A DNA stretch of 64,000 nt, taken from contig CP090854.1 in assembly GCA_041879425.1 (NCBI GenBank), positions 3,038,001 to 3,102,000 on the forward strand, read 5' to 3'. Each line of letters opens with the position of its first letter. Positions within the stretch are counted from its first letter, which is position 1. The DNA comes from Vibrio pomeroyi (GTDB lineage Bacteria; Pseudomonadota; Gammaproteobacteria; Enterobacterales; Vibrionaceae). Shown piece after piece: positions 9,834 through 18,712 of this stretch. The translations under genes and the position numbers were made by a program. Below the pieces are notes generated by a model. The model saw nothing but the letters and a program-made list of their open reading frames with translations. It ran no database searches and was not told the DNA's origin.

Positions 9834-10170
9834 ACTGCTCTCATTTTATTTGGTGATTGCGACAAGTGTAGACAGTTCTGCCATCGGCGCCGCTCAATTT
9901 GTGCGTAAGTCTAGCACTGCTCAAATACCCACACCACCTTATGGTTCAAATTTACTGTCAGATTATCAACGATAATGTACGTTACTGCCTTGCCCGATAC
10001 TCGCTTCCTTTCACATCAATACTGATCACGCTTTATGTATCAAGTTTGATGTAACTGTCTATTAAATAAGCTCAAAGGATTGACCATTCGCATATGCACC
10101 ATTACACTCATCTTGGCTTAAATAATAATAAAATCATTAATATAAGAAATTCGTTGGCAAGGAAAACAAA
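9834..10170. promoter_or_regulatory. Divergent hpt/luxR control region
   Basis: This 337-bp region holds no gene. It must contain the hpt promoter (minus) and the luxR promoter (plus). The AT-rich AATAATAATAAAATCATTAATAT just upstream of the luxR ribosome site is a plausible place for autoregulation by LuxR, whose sites are AT-rich palindromes. I cannot define the operator from the sequence alone. Confidence 0.5.
10153..10162 (+). promoter_or_regulatory. Candidate Qrr sRNA pairing site at the luxR ribosome binding site
   Basis: GTTGGCAAGG overlaps the Shine-Dalgarno AAGGA of luxR. From memory, the conserved Qrr core contains CCTAGCCAAC; its reverse complement GTTGGCTAGG differs here by one base. 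This fits the known Qrr/Hfq repression of HapR/LuxR-type mRNAs. It is an inference; no Qrr gene is in the window. Confidence 0.5.
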
Positions 10171-10776
10171 ATGGACTCAATCTCTAAGAGACCTAGAACT
10201 AGGCTTTCACCCCTAAAAAGAAAACTTCAATTGATGGAAATCGCACTTGAAGTGTTCTCTCGCCGTGGCATTGGCCGTGGTGGACACGCAGACATTGCAG
10301 ATATTGCTCAGGTATCTGTAGCGACCGTATTTAACTACTTCCCAACCCGTGAAGATCTGGTTGATGAAGTACTGAATCACGTTGTACGCCAATTCTCTAA
10401 CTTCCTTTCAGACAATATCGACTTAGATATTCACGCAAAAGAAAACCTACATAATATTGCGACTGAAATGGTGACGTTAGTGGCTCAAGATAGCCATTGG
10501 TTGAATGTATGGTTCGAATGGAGCGCATCGACTCGCGATGAAGTATGGCCTCTATTCGTAACCACTAACCGCACTAACCAAATGTTAGTACAGAACATGT
10601 TTAGCAAAGCGATTGAACGCGGCGAAGTTTGCGATGATCACGATCCTAAGCATCTAGCGAATCTATTCCACGGCATCTGCTACTCGCTATTCATTCAAGC
10701 GAAACGTGTAGAAACGCCAGAAGAGCTTTCAAGCTTAACGGATAGCTACTTAAACATGTTGTGCATCTATAAATAG
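10171..10776 (+). CDS. luxR: Quorum-sensing master regulator, LuxR/HapR/OpaR/SmcR family (TetR fold)
   Basis: This 201-aa TetR-family regulator is the master regulator at the base of the Vibrio LuxO-Qrr cascade. It is unrelated to V. fischeri LuxR. The N-terminal KRPRTRLSPLKRK arm and the helix-turn-helix QVSVATVFNYFPTRED (about 47-62) are nearly identical to V. harveyi LuxR. The ligand/dimer domain includes WFEWSASTRDEVWPLF and LFHGICYSLF. It has AAGGA 7 nt before the ATG. It ends MLCIYK, a few residues shorter than V. harveyi LuxR, and the TAG stop directly abuts a heptamer repeat array. luxS (AI-2 synthase) lies at 33140 in the same window. Confidence 0.96.
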   Translation: MDSISKRPRTRLSPLKRKLQLMEIALEVFSRRGIGRGGHADIADIAQVSVATVFNYFPTREDLVDEVLNHVVRQFSNFLSDNIDLDIHAKENLHNIATEMVTLVAQDSHWLNVWFEWSASTRDEVWPLFVTTNRTNQMLVQNMFSKAIERGEVCDDHDPKHLANLFHGICYSLFIQAKRVETPEELSSLTDSYLNMLCIYK

Positions 10777-10860
10777 ATTCGAGATTCGAGATTCGAGATT
10801 CGAGATTCGAGATTCGAGATTCGAGATTCGAGATTCGAGATTCGAGATTCGAGATTCGAG
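10777..10860 (+). repeat. Heptamer tandem array, ATTCGAG x12, abutting the luxR stop codon
   Basis: There are twelve perfect copies of ATTCGAG (84 bp) with no variants, beginning on the base after the luxR TAG. A 10-nt gap then leads to the luxR terminator. As sense RNA each UUCGAG can pair with another UUCGAG copy (two G-U and four Watson-Crick pairs), so the array can fold on itself. A second array with the same unit and copy number follows yacG. Confidence 0.99.
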
Positions 10861-10870
10861 AAGAATTGTG

Positions 10871-10900
10871 AAGGGTTGACCTAATGGGTCAACCCTTTTT
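10871..10900 (+). terminator. luxR intrinsic terminator
   Basis: An 11-bp perfect stem AAGGGTTGACC/GGTCAACCCTT with a 5-nt loop is followed by TTTGTTTT. The stem sequence is almost the same as the terminator after yacG (26638-26667). Confidence 0.92.
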
Positions 10901-10904
10901 GTTT

Positions 10905-10975
10905 TAGCACTCGCTCTTCGTATCACGGAGCGCAGCGTACTCGCATCTCGGAGTGAAACACTCCTGCTCCTTACT
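10905..10975. repeat. Degenerate short repeat between luxR and lpdA terminators
   Basis: Two related units share the pattern ACTCGC...ATC(A/T)CGGAG(C/T)G(C/A)A. The second also contains a GGAGTG-AAA-CACTCC hairpin. No coding potential is seen. Confidence 0.45.
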
Positions 10976-10983
10976 TCAGACAT

Positions 10984-11013
10984 AAAAAAACCGCTGACTA
11001 ATCAGCGGCTTTT
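10984..11013 (-). terminator. lpdA terminator
   Basis: On the minus strand AAAAGCCGCTGA-TTAG-TCAGCGGTTTT is followed by T residues. It lies about 140 nt beyond the lpdA stop, so the palindromic element at 11025-11150 is within the lpdA 3' untranslated region. Confidence 0.88.
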
Positions 11014-11024
11014 ATAATCTAGAT

Positions 11025-11150
11025 ATACTCAAAATAATTGGAGTTGCAGCTAGGCAACAAGTAAGTTCAGCCCTATGAGCATAGATTTACTATGTGATTA
11101 GGGTGAACTTACGCAGTTAACAACGCTGCGGCTTCAAGTATGAAGAGTAT
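11025..11150 (+). repeat. 126-bp long imperfect palindrome adjacent to the lpdA stop codon
   Basis: Nested arms are ATACTC/GAGTAT (11025-11030 with 11145-11150), GGAGTTGCAGC/GCTGCGGCTTC (11040-11050 with 11125-11135), GTAAGTTCA/TGAACTTAC (11061-11069 with 11104-11112), CCCTA/TAGGG and CATAG/CTATG around an ATTTA loop. All imperfections in the second arm are G-U pairs if plus-strand RNA is read and A-C mismatches on minus. The right end touches the lpdA stop codon. No transposase is nearby. I recall similar sequences in other vibrios but cannot verify that here. Confidence 0.85.
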
Positions 11151-12581
11151 TTACTTTTTCTTTTTCACTGCTTTCTTATTTGGAAGGTCAGTGATTGAAC
11201 CTTCGAATACTTCCGCAGCTAGACCAACAGACTCGTGTAGAGTTGGGTGAGCGTGGATAGTAAGAGCGATATCTTCTGCGTCACAACCCATTTCGATTGC
11301 TAGGCCGATTTCACCAAGAAGCTCACCACCGTTAGTACCAACAACAGCACCACCGATTACGCGATGAGTATCTTTATCGAAGATCATCTTAGTCATACCG
11401 TCTGCACAGTCAGAAGCGATTGCACGACCAGAAGCAGCCCAAGGGAAAGTAGCAACTTCGTAGTTCAGGCCTTCCGCTTTCGCTTCTTTCTCAGTCTTAC
11501 CTACCCAAGCAACTTCTGGCTCAGTGTACGCAATTGATGGGATTACTTTAGGGTCGAAGTAGTGCTTCTTACCAGAGATAACTTCAGCAGCTACGTGCCC
11601 TTCATGCACACCTTTGTGAGCAAGCATTGGTTGGCCAACAACGTCACCGATCGCGTGGATGTGAGGAACGTTAGTACGCATTTGCTTATCAACATTGATG
11701 AAGCCGCGCTCATCAACTTCGATACCAGCTTTTTCAGCGTCGATAAGTGCACCGTTTGGAACACGACCGATAGCAACAAGAACTGCATCGTAGCGCTCAG
11801 CTTCAGCTGGTGCTTTCTTGCCTTCCATTGAAACGTAGATACCGTCTTCTTTCGCTTCAACTGCAGTAACTTTAGTTTCAAGCATTAGCTTGAACTTGTT
11901 CTTAATACGCTTAGTGAAGACTTTAACGATGTCTTTATCCGCTGCAGGGATAACTTGGTCGAACATCTCAACTACGTCTACTTTAGAACCTAGAGAGTGG
12001 TAAACCGTACCCATTTCAAGACCGATGATACCACCGCCCATGATAAGCAGTTTCTCAGGAACTTCGTTCAGCTCAAGTGCATCCGTAGAATCCCAAATAC
12101 GTGGGTCTTCATGTGGGATGAAAGGAAGCTTGATTGGGCGAGAACCCGCAGCGATGATTGCGTTGTCGAAGTTAACAGTTGTTGCTTCGCCTTCGCCTTC
12201 AACAAGAATGCTGTTAGGACCTGTGAACTTACCGAAACCGTTAACAACAGTTACGTTACGCATCTTAGCCATGCCGCCAAGACCGCCAGTTAGCTGGTCT
12301 ACTACTTTTTCTTTCCAGATACGGATCTTGCTGATGTCCGTTTGTGGCTCGCCGAATACAACGCCGTGCTCTGCCATCGCTTTAGCTTCTTCGATTACTT
12401 TAGAAACGTGAAGAAGTGCTTTTGATGGAATACAACCAACGTTTAGACATACACCACCAAGAGTGCTGTAACGTTCAACTAGTACTGTTTCTAGACCTAA
12501 ATCCGCACAACGGAATGCAGCTGAGTAACCAGCAGGACCTGAACCAAGTACAACAACTTGGGCTTTAATTTCTTTGCTCAT
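11151..12581 (-). CDS. lpdA: Dihydrolipoamide dehydrogenase (E3)
   Basis: E3 is the FAD flavoenzyme that reoxidises dihydrolipoamide with NAD+ in the pyruvate and 2-oxoglutarate dehydrogenase complexes. At 476 aa it shows the FAD motif GSGPAG (13-18), redox-active C45 and C50 in GGVCLNVGCIPSKA, the second nucleotide fold GGGIIGLEMG and the C-terminal catalytic HAHPTLHES. The KKAVKKKK tail is strongly basic. It is separated from aceF by 241 bp with a hairpin, so it may also be transcribed alone to serve the other 2-oxoacid complexes. Confidence 0.98.
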   Translation of the reverse strand: MSKEIKAQVVVLGSGPAGYSAAFRCADLGLETVLVERYSTLGGVCLNVGCIPSKALLHVSKVIEEAKAMAEHGVVFGEPQTDISKIRIWKEKVVDQLTGGLGGMAKMRNVTVVNGFGKFTGPNSILVEGEGEATTVNFDNAIIAAGSRPIKLPFIPHEDPRIWDSTDALELNEVPEKLLIMGGGIIGLEMGTVYHSLGSKVDVVEMFDQVIPAADKDIVKVFTKRIKNKFKLMLETKVTAVEAKEDGIYVSMEGKKAPAEAERYDAVLVAIGRVPNGALIDAEKAGIEVDERGFINVDKQMRTNVPHIHAIGDVVGQPMLAHKGVHEGHVAAEVISGKKHYFDPKVIPSIAYTEPEVAWVGKTEKEAKAEGLNYEVATFPWAASGRAIASDCADGMTKMIFDKDTHRVIGGAVVGTNGGELLGEIGLAIEMGCDAEDIALTIHAHPTLHESVGLAAEVFEGSITDLPNKKAVKKKK

Positions 12582-12781
12582 TGTGACCTCTTGTAGTCAT
12601 TATCCCTAACAGGCTGAGTGGATGTTCTTAAATTATTGGGCTTTCAAACAGGAAACATTTTACAGAGATGTTAACAGTGTGAAAGTAGCTTTAAGTTAGC
12701 CTGTGAGCTAGACAACAATTCCCTTCCGCTTTATGAGAAATGCGGGAAACTGTTCTCTAAAAATAGTCTTTATATAAAGAA

Positions 12782-12806
12782 TTAAGGTGACCCGAAAGCC
12801 ACCTTA
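12782..12806 (-). terminator. Hairpin between aceF and lpdA (partial terminator or mRNA 3' end)
   Basis: TTAAGGTG/CACCTTAA pairs around a short loop. The following tract on minus is only moderately T-rich (TTCTTTAT), so termination may be partial, allowing some aceEF-lpdA readthrough. Confidence 0.55.
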
Positions 12807-12822
12807 ATAATTACTTTCTCAA

Positions 12823-14715
12823 TTACAGTACTAGACGACGAATGTCAGATAGTGCGCTGTTTAGGAAAGTAATGAAGCGTGCACCTTCAGCACCATCGAT
12901 CACACGGTGATCGTATGATAGAGACAGTGGAAGCTGTAGACGTGGTTGGAACTCTTTACCATTCCAAACTGGCTTAATTTCGGACTTAGATACACCTAGG
13001 ATACCTACTTCTGGCGCATTTACGATTGGAGTAAATGCAGTACCGCCAATACCACCAAGGCTTGAGATTGTGAAACAACCGCCTTGCATGTCTGCCGCTG
13101 TTAGCTTACCAGAACGTGCTTTCTTAGAAACAGCCATTAGCTCTTCAGATAGCTCGTAAATGCCTTTCTTGTTCACGTCTTTGAATACAGGAACAACTAG
13201 ACCGTTTGGTGTATCAACAGCGATACCCACGTTTACGTACTTCTTAAGAATGATGCTTTCGCCATCTTCAGAAAGAGAAGAGTTAAACGCTGGGAATGCT
13301 TCTAGCGCTTTAGCAACAGCTTTCATGATGAACACAAGTGGAGTGATCTTCATGCCAGTGTCTTTCTTCGCTTCGATTGCGTTCTGTTCTTTACGGAATG
13401 CTTCTAGCTCAGTGATGTCTGCGTTATCCCACTGTGTAACGTGAGGGATCATTACCCAGTTACGGTGTAGGTTTGCGCCAGAGATCTTCTTGATCTTAGA
13501 AAGTTTCTGAACTTCAGTTTCGCCGAACTTGCTGAAGTCAACTTTTGGCCATGGTAGTAGACCAAGAGCAGAACCGTCGCCGCCTTTGCCAGATGCTGCT
13601 GCACCAGACTCTAGACGCTTAAGTGCATCTTTAACGTAAGACTGAACGTCTTCTTTAAGGATACGGCTCTTACGACCAGTACCTTTAACCTTAGAAAGGT
13701 TAACGCCAAATTCGCGAGCAAGACGACGAACAACTGGAGAAGCGTGCGCGTAGTCGCCGTTCTCTTGGAAGTCGCCAGCTGCTGCTGGAGCCGCTGCAGG
13801 TGCTTCTGCTTTAGGAGCTGGTGCCGCCGCTGGAGCTGCTGCTTGTGCAGGTGCTGCAACAGGAGCAGGAGCTGCGCCTTCAACTACGAAAGTCATGATT
13901 AGAGAGCCAGTTGACACTTTGTCGCCAGCTGCAATCTTGATTTCTTTTACTGTACCAGCGAATGGTGCAGGAACTTCCATTGAAGCTTTGTCGCCTTCAA
14001 CAGTAATTAGAGATTGCTCTTCTTCTACTGTATCGCCAACCGCTACCATGATTTCAGTAACTTCTACTTCGTCACCACCGATATCAGGAACGTTTACTTC
14101 TTTCTCAGCAGATGCTGCTGGAGCAGCTGCAACTGGTGCTGCCGCCGCAGGAGCCGGAGCTGCTGCAGGTGCTGAACCAGCCACTTCGAATACCATTACT
14201 AGAGAACCAGTAGAAACTGAATCACCAGAAGCGATCTTGATTTCTTTAACGATACCAGCGAATGGTGCAGGAACTTCCATTGAAGCCTTGTCGCCTTCAA
14301 CAGTAAGAAGAGATTGCTCTTCTTCTACTGCATCACCGATAGCAACCATGATTTCAGTTACTTCAACTTCATCACCGCCGATATCTGGTACGTGAACTTC
14401 TTTAAGCTCAGCTGCCGCTGCAGGAGCTGCAGCAACTGGTGCCGCCGCTTCAACTGCTGGCGCAGCCGGTGCTGCTGCAGCACCTTCCGCTTCGAAGATC
14501 ATGATAAGAGAACCAGTAGAAACAGAATCGCCTTCTGCTACTTTGATTTCTTTAACGATACCCGCTTGAGACGCTGGAACTTCCATTGAAGCTTTGTCGC
14601 CTTCAACAGTGATCAGTGACTGCTCTTCTTCAACCTTGTCGCCAACGTTTACAAGAATCTCAGTTACTTCAACCTCGTCAGCACCGATGTCTGGTACATT
14701 AATTTCGATTGTCAT
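12823..14715 (-). CDS. aceF: Pyruvate dehydrogenase E2, dihydrolipoamide acetyltransferase
   Basis: E2 is the structural core that transfers acetyl groups from lipoate to CoA. Three N-terminal lipoyl domains each carry [10 protein letters not shown], with the lipoylated lysines at about K41, K143 and K243. Ala/Pro-rich flexible linkers join them. The E1/E3-binding domain lies at about 322-361 ([17 protein letters not shown]), and the acetyltransferase domain ends with SYDHRVIDG (H603, D607). The three lipoyl segments are nearly identical at DNA level, a possible site for recombination. It lies 26 bp after aceE. Confidence 0.98.
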   Translation of the reverse strand: MTIEINVPDIGADEVEVTEILVNVGDKVEEEQSLITVEGDKASMEVPASQAGIVKEIKVAEGDSVSTGSLIMIFEAEGAAAAPAAPAVEAAAPVAAAPAAAAELKEVHVPDIGGDEVEVTEIMVAIGDAVEEEQSLLTVEGDKASMEVPAPFAGIVKEIKIASGDSVSTGSLVMVFEVAGSAPAAAPAPAAAAPVAAAPAASAEKEVNVPDIGGDEVEVTEIMVAVGDTVEEEQSLITVEGDKASMEVPAPFAGTVKEIKIAAGDKVSTGSLIMTFVVEGAAPAPVAAPAQAAAPAAAPAPKAEAPAAAPAAAGDFQENGDYAHASPVVRRLAREFGVNLSKVKGTGRKSRILKEDVQSYVKDALKRLESGAAASGKGGDGSALGLLPWPKVDFSKFGETEVQKLSKIKKISGANLHRNWVMIPHVTQWDNADITELEAFRKEQNAIEAKKDTGMKITPLVFIMKAVAKALEAFPAFNSSLSEDGESIILKKYVNVGIAVDTPNGLVVPVFKDVNKKGIYELSEELMAVSKKARSGKLTAADMQGGCFTISSLGGIGGTAFTPIVNAPEVGILGVSKSEIKPVWNGKEFQPRLQLPLSLSYDHRVIDGAEGARFITFLNSALSDIRRLVL

Positions 14716-14741
14716 TGTATTTACCTACCTTAATGCCAGTC

Positions 14742-17405
14742 TTATGCGTATTGCGGGTTAGTTTTTTCAGTGTCGATATCGAACTTAGCAATTGCTTCAA
14801 CAACTACTGATTTCTCGATGTCACCACGTTTAGCCAGTTCAGTTAGAGCTGCAACTACGATGTAGCCAGCGTTAACTTCGAAGTGACGACGTAGGTTTGC
14901 ACGGCTGTCAGAGCGGCCGAAACCATCTGTACCAAGTACTTTGTAAGACTCAGTTGGCATGTACGCACGTACTTGCTCAGCGTAGTTCTTCATGTAGTCA
15001 GTCACTGCGATTGCAGGTTCTTTACCAAGAACAGTTGTGATGTACGGTACTTTCTCTTCAGCTTCTGGGTGAAGCATGTTGTCACGCTCTACCGCTTGGC
15101 CGTCACGAGTTAGCTCGTTGAACGACGTTACTGAGAATACGTCAGATGCTACGCCGTACTCTTCGCTTAGAATTTCAGCAGCTTTACGCGCTTCGTTCAT
15201 GATAGTACCAGAGCTCATTAGTTGAACTTTGCCCTTAGCACCAGCGTGAGATTCAAGCTTGTAGATACCTTTACGGATGCCTTCTTCAGCGCCTTCTGGC
15301 ATTGCTGGCATTGCGTAGTTCTCGTTCATTACTGTTAGGTAGTAGTAAACGTTCTCTTGCTCAGGACCGTACATGCGACGGATACCGTCTTGCATGATTA
15401 CTGCTAGCTCGTAAGCGAACGTTGGGTCGTAAGAGATACAGTTAGGGATAGTGTTCGCTTGGATGTGCGAGTGACCATCTTCGTGCTGTAGACCTTCACC
15501 GTTCAGTGTTGTACGACCAGCTGTAGCACCTAGTAGGAAGCCACGAGCTTGTTGGTCACCTGCTAGCCATGCCATGTCGCCAATACGTTGGAAACCGAAC
15601 ATTGAGTAGTAGATGTAGAATGGGATCATTGGTAGGTCGTTCGTGCTGTATGAAGTTGCAGCTGCAACCCATGAAGCCATAGAACCTAGCTCGTTGATAC
15701 CTTCTTGAAGTACTTGACCAGACGTTGCTTCTTTGTAGTAAGAAACGATGCCTTTATCTTCAGGTGTGTATTCTTGACCGTGTGGGTTGTAGATACCAAC
15801 CTGACGGAATAGACCTTCCATACCGAATGTACGAGCTTCATCACAGATGATAGGAACGATGTTCTTACCAATGTTCTTATCTTTAAGAAGGATGTTTAGC
15901 GTACGTACATAAGCCATAGTTGTAGAGATATCACGCTTCTGTTCACCTAGTAGAGGTGCGAATGCGTCTAGCTCAGGAACTTTGAATTCTTGAGTGAATT
16001 TTGGCAGACGTGCTGGCGTGTAACCTTGTAGGGCTTTACGACGAGCATGTAGGTATTCGTACTCTGCAGAACCTTCTTCAAGAGTCAGGTAAGGAAGCTC
16101 AGACACTTTCTCATCAGAAAGGATGTCTTGTAGGCCTAGACGGTCACGTAGGTATTGTACGTGAGTCATGTCCATCTTCTTAACACCGTGAGCGATGTTC
16201 TTACCTTCTGCAGCTTCACCCATGCCGTAACCTTTAACTGTCTTAGCTAGGATTACTGTTGGCTTGCCACCTGTCTCTTTTGCATTGTTGAATGCAGCGA
16301 ACAGTTTAGAAGAATCGTGACCACCACGCTTCAGTTCGAAGATTTGGTCATCAGTCATGTCTGCAACTAGTGCAGCTGTTTCTGGGTACTTACCAAAGAA
16401 GTGCTCACGTACGTATGCGCCATCTTTAGATTTGAATGTCTGGTAGTCACCATCGATAGTTTCGTTCATTAGTTGAAGAAGCTTACCAGTAGTGTCTTTA
16501 GCTAGTAGAGAATCCCAGTTGCTACCCCAGATAACTTTAACAACGTTCCAACCTGCACCTTTGAATAGGCCTTCAAGTTCTTGGATGATGCTACCGTTAC
16601 CCATTACAGGGCCGTCTAGACGCTGTAGGTTACAGTTGATTAGGAAACATAGGTTGTCTAGCTTCTCACGCGCAGCGAAAGAGATAGCACCACGTGATTC
16701 TGGCTCATCCATCTCACCGTCGCCTAGGAAAGCGTATACACGTTGAGCAGAAGTATCTTTAAGACCACGGCCTTCTAGGTACTTAAGGAAACGAGCTTGG
16801 TAGATCGCAGAGATCGGACCTAGACCCATAGATACTGTAGGGAACTGCCAGAACTCAGGCATCAGTTTAGGGTGCGGGTAAGAAGGGATACCTTTACCAT
16901 CAACTTCTTGACGGAAGTTATCTAGCTGCTCTTCAGTTAGACGACCTTCAACGAATGCACGAGAGTAGATACCTGGAGAGATGTGACCTTGGTAATAAAC
17001 TAGATCGCCACCGTCAGTCTCGTTTGGAGCACGGAAGAAGTGGTTGAAACATACTTCGTAGAACGCTGCAGCTGACTGGTAAGAAGCCATGTGACCACCA
17101 AGGTCTAGGTCTTTCTTAGAAGCACGCAATACGATCATGATTGCGTTCCAGCGAATAATCGAACGAATACGACGCTCAAGAGTTACGTCACCAGGGTAAG
17201 CTGGCTCTTGTGCTGCTGGAATTGTGTTGATGTAGTTTGTGTTGATGCCTGTAGCCATATCAACACCATCTAAACGCGCTTTATCTAGAACTTGTTCTAG
17301 TAAAAACTGTGCACGTTCTACACCTTCTTCACGTACTACTGACTCAAGAGCTTCTAACCAATCTTGAGTTTCCAGAGCATCAACGTCATGCTTCATGTCA
17401 GACAT
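14742..17405 (-). CDS. aceE: Pyruvate dehydrogenase E1, homodimeric
   Basis: E1 decarboxylates pyruvate with thiamine diphosphate and acetylates the lipoyl arm of E2. It is an 887-aa single-chain E1 of the E. coli type. The thiamine diphosphate motif GDGEMDE lies at about 228-234, with the partner Asn in LINCNLQRLDGPV. HDGHSH-like histidine motifs appear as LQHEDGHSH. It is the first structural gene after pdhR, 62 bp away, and the whole group runs pdhR-aceE-aceF-lpdA. Confidence 0.98.
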   Translation of the reverse strand: MSDMKHDVDALETQDWLEALESVVREEGVERAQFLLEQVLDKARLDGVDMATGINTNYINTIPAAQEPAYPGDVTLERRIRSIIRWNAIMIVLRASKKDLDLGGHMASYQSAAAFYEVCFNHFFRAPNETDGGDLVYYQGHISPGIYSRAFVEGRLTEEQLDNFRQEVDGKGIPSYPHPKLMPEFWQFPTVSMGLGPISAIYQARFLKYLEGRGLKDTSAQRVYAFLGDGEMDEPESRGAISFAAREKLDNLCFLINCNLQRLDGPVMGNGSIIQELEGLFKGAGWNVVKVIWGSNWDSLLAKDTTGKLLQLMNETIDGDYQTFKSKDGAYVREHFFGKYPETAALVADMTDDQIFELKRGGHDSSKLFAAFNNAKETGGKPTVILAKTVKGYGMGEAAEGKNIAHGVKKMDMTHVQYLRDRLGLQDILSDEKVSELPYLTLEEGSAEYEYLHARRKALQGYTPARLPKFTQEFKVPELDAFAPLLGEQKRDISTTMAYVRTLNILLKDKNIGKNIVPIICDEARTFGMEGLFRQVGIYNPHGQEYTPEDKGIVSYYKEATSGQVLQEGINELGSMASWVAAATSYSTNDLPMIPFYIYYSMFGFQRIGDMAWLAGDQQARGFLLGATAGRTTLNGEGLQHEDGHSHIQANTIPNCISYDPTFAYELAVIMQDGIRRMYGPEQENVYYYLTVMNENYAMPAMPEGAEEGIRKGIYKLESHAGAKGKVQLMSSGTIMNEARKAAEILSEEYGVASDVFSVTSFNELTRDGQAVERDNMLHPEAEEKVPYITTVLGKEPAIAVTDYMKNYAEQVRAYMPTESYKVLGTDGFGRSDSRANLRRHFEVNAGYIVVAALTELAKRGDIEKSVVVEAIAKFDIDTEKTNPQYA

Positions 17406-17467
17406 GGCGATCTATCCTTTTTGTTAGTTGGATTCTACTAAACACGTAAAAAGTCGAAGTATTACGA

Positions 17468-18229
17468 CTATTTACCCTGTTGAATTCGACGTAGAGAACG
17501 TTCGCGGCGCGACTCTTCCTTCGTCAAATCCAGCAATGTTTCTTCGATGTAAGCTAAATGAGAGTGTGACATTTCACGTGCCTGTTCTGGCTGCCCTGAA
17601 ACAATCGCATCTACAATGTTAGCTCGATGTATACTCACTTTCTCCACAACGTCTTTACGACGATGCAACAGCTTTAAATTCTCTAAGACGTTTTGTTCGA
17701 GTAACGGAGCCAAACTACGAACAATGTGCAATAACACCACATTGTGCGCTGCCTCTGTTAAAGCAATAAGAAAAGCCATCACCGCTGCAGATTCGGCTTC
17801 AATATCACCCTTATCTTGCGCGCCATGAATTTTATCTTGGCATGCTTGAATTCGAGCAAAGTCTTCATCAGTGCCACGCAATGCCGCGAAGTAAGCCGAA
17901 ATCCCTTCCATCGCATGACGCGATTCCAACAAGTCTAGTTGGGTTTCAGAATGGGAGGACAACAAATTAAGCAAAGGATCTGAAAAGCTTTTCCAGATAT
18001 TTTCGCTAACAAACGTACCTCCACCTTGACGGCGAGTAAGCAAGCGTTTTGCTTCTAAACGTTGTATCGCTTCTCGGATTGAAGGACGAGACACATCGAA
18101 CTGTTTCGCCAGTTCACGCTCAGGCGGCAGCTGCTGCCCTGGAGCCAGTGTTCCTTCCACTATCAACCTTTCTAACTCTTGTTCGATAACATCGGAGAGT
18201 TTTGGCTGACGAATCCTTTGATAAGCCAT
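17468..18229 (-). CDS. pdhR: Pyruvate-responsive GntR-family repressor
   Basis: PdhR represses the pyruvate dehydrogenase operon and is released by pyruvate. The 253-aa FadR-subfamily protein has a winged helix with [27 protein letters not shown] and a C-terminal all-helical effector domain. I start at [13 protein letters not shown], which aligns with E. coli PdhR. A TTG 15 codons further upstream would fall inside the operator at 18260-18276 and is unlikely. Two PdhR-type boxes upstream imply autoregulation. Confidence 0.96.
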   Translation of the reverse strand: MAYQRIRQPKLSDVIEQELERLIVEGTLAPGQQLPPERELAKQFDVSRPSIREAIQRLEAKRLLTRRQGGGTFVSENIWKSFSDPLLNLLSSHSETQLDLLESRHAMEGISAYFAALRGTDEDFARIQACQDKIHGAQDKGDIEAESAAVMAFLIALTEAAHNVVLLHIVRSLAPLLEQNVLENLKLLHRRKDVVEKVSIHRANIVDAIVSGQPEQAREMSHSHLAYIEETLLDLTKEESRRERSLRRIQQGK

Positions 18230-18259
18230 AGTTTGTTGTTCTTCTTTTTCTTCGCTGAC

Positions 18260-18276
18260 AATTGGTAATACCAATT
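18260..18276. promoter_or_regulatory. PdhR operator (perfect palindrome)
   Basis: AATTGGTAATACCAATT is a perfect 17-bp inverted repeat. It matches the known PdhR box ATTGGTNNNACCAAT at every specified base. It lies about 31 bp upstream of the pdhR ATG. Confidence 0.93.
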
Positions 18277-18712
18277 TTAAGTTGGGCAGAAATTAACATA
18301 ATTAAAACGCCACTGTCCAGCGTAAAATTGACCTGCATCATAGAATGCAGTGTGAATTAACCGTGATTTAACAAATGAAATTTAAAACAGCAACCAAATT
18401 GGTCTTACCATTTACAGGGGTAATACTTTTGGGGAGGATTCGTGCTAGAAAGTTTCAGGATAAAAATGAATTGTTTCAGAAAGATTAGCCTAACTCGGTT
18501 AAAAATCGAACCAAGCGCACATTTGGGAGGGAAATTCTGTTCATAAGTTTTAATATATGAGTGTTTGATAAGCTCGTCACACTCTCGATTTATTGATGCC
18601 CTTCCTTCAACCACTTTCTTTACATCGCAACAACAAAAATTCACAAGTAATTATGCTCAGCGTTGACTATCTAAGGCTCTGTAATCAACAGAGCCATAAA
18701 GAAAATGAAAGC
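18277..18712. other. Intergenic region between pdhR and ampD
   Basis: Apart from the second PdhR-like box, this stretch has no convincing gene. A GGCTCTG-TAATCAA-CAGAGCC hairpin at about 18675-18696 may be the 3' end of the ampD transcript, though its T-run is poor. The pdhR promoter must lie in the left part. Confidence 0.5.
18398..18412. promoter_or_regulatory. Second PdhR-like box
   Basis: ATTGGTCTTACCATT matches the PdhR consensus except for one base in the right half. It lies 122 bp upstream of the first box. Two boxes could allow looping or cooperative repression. Confidence 0.65.

Noticed and set aside
10750..10983. Minus-strand frame encoding repeated NLESRIS over the luxR array
   Set aside because: It is a by-product of a 7-bp repeat read in three frames in turn. 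There is no ribosome site and the same artefact appears at 26360-26659.
11025..11150. 126-bp palindrome as an insertion sequence
   Set aside because: It is too short for a transposase, and no target-site duplication is evident next to the ATACTC/GAGTAT ends.
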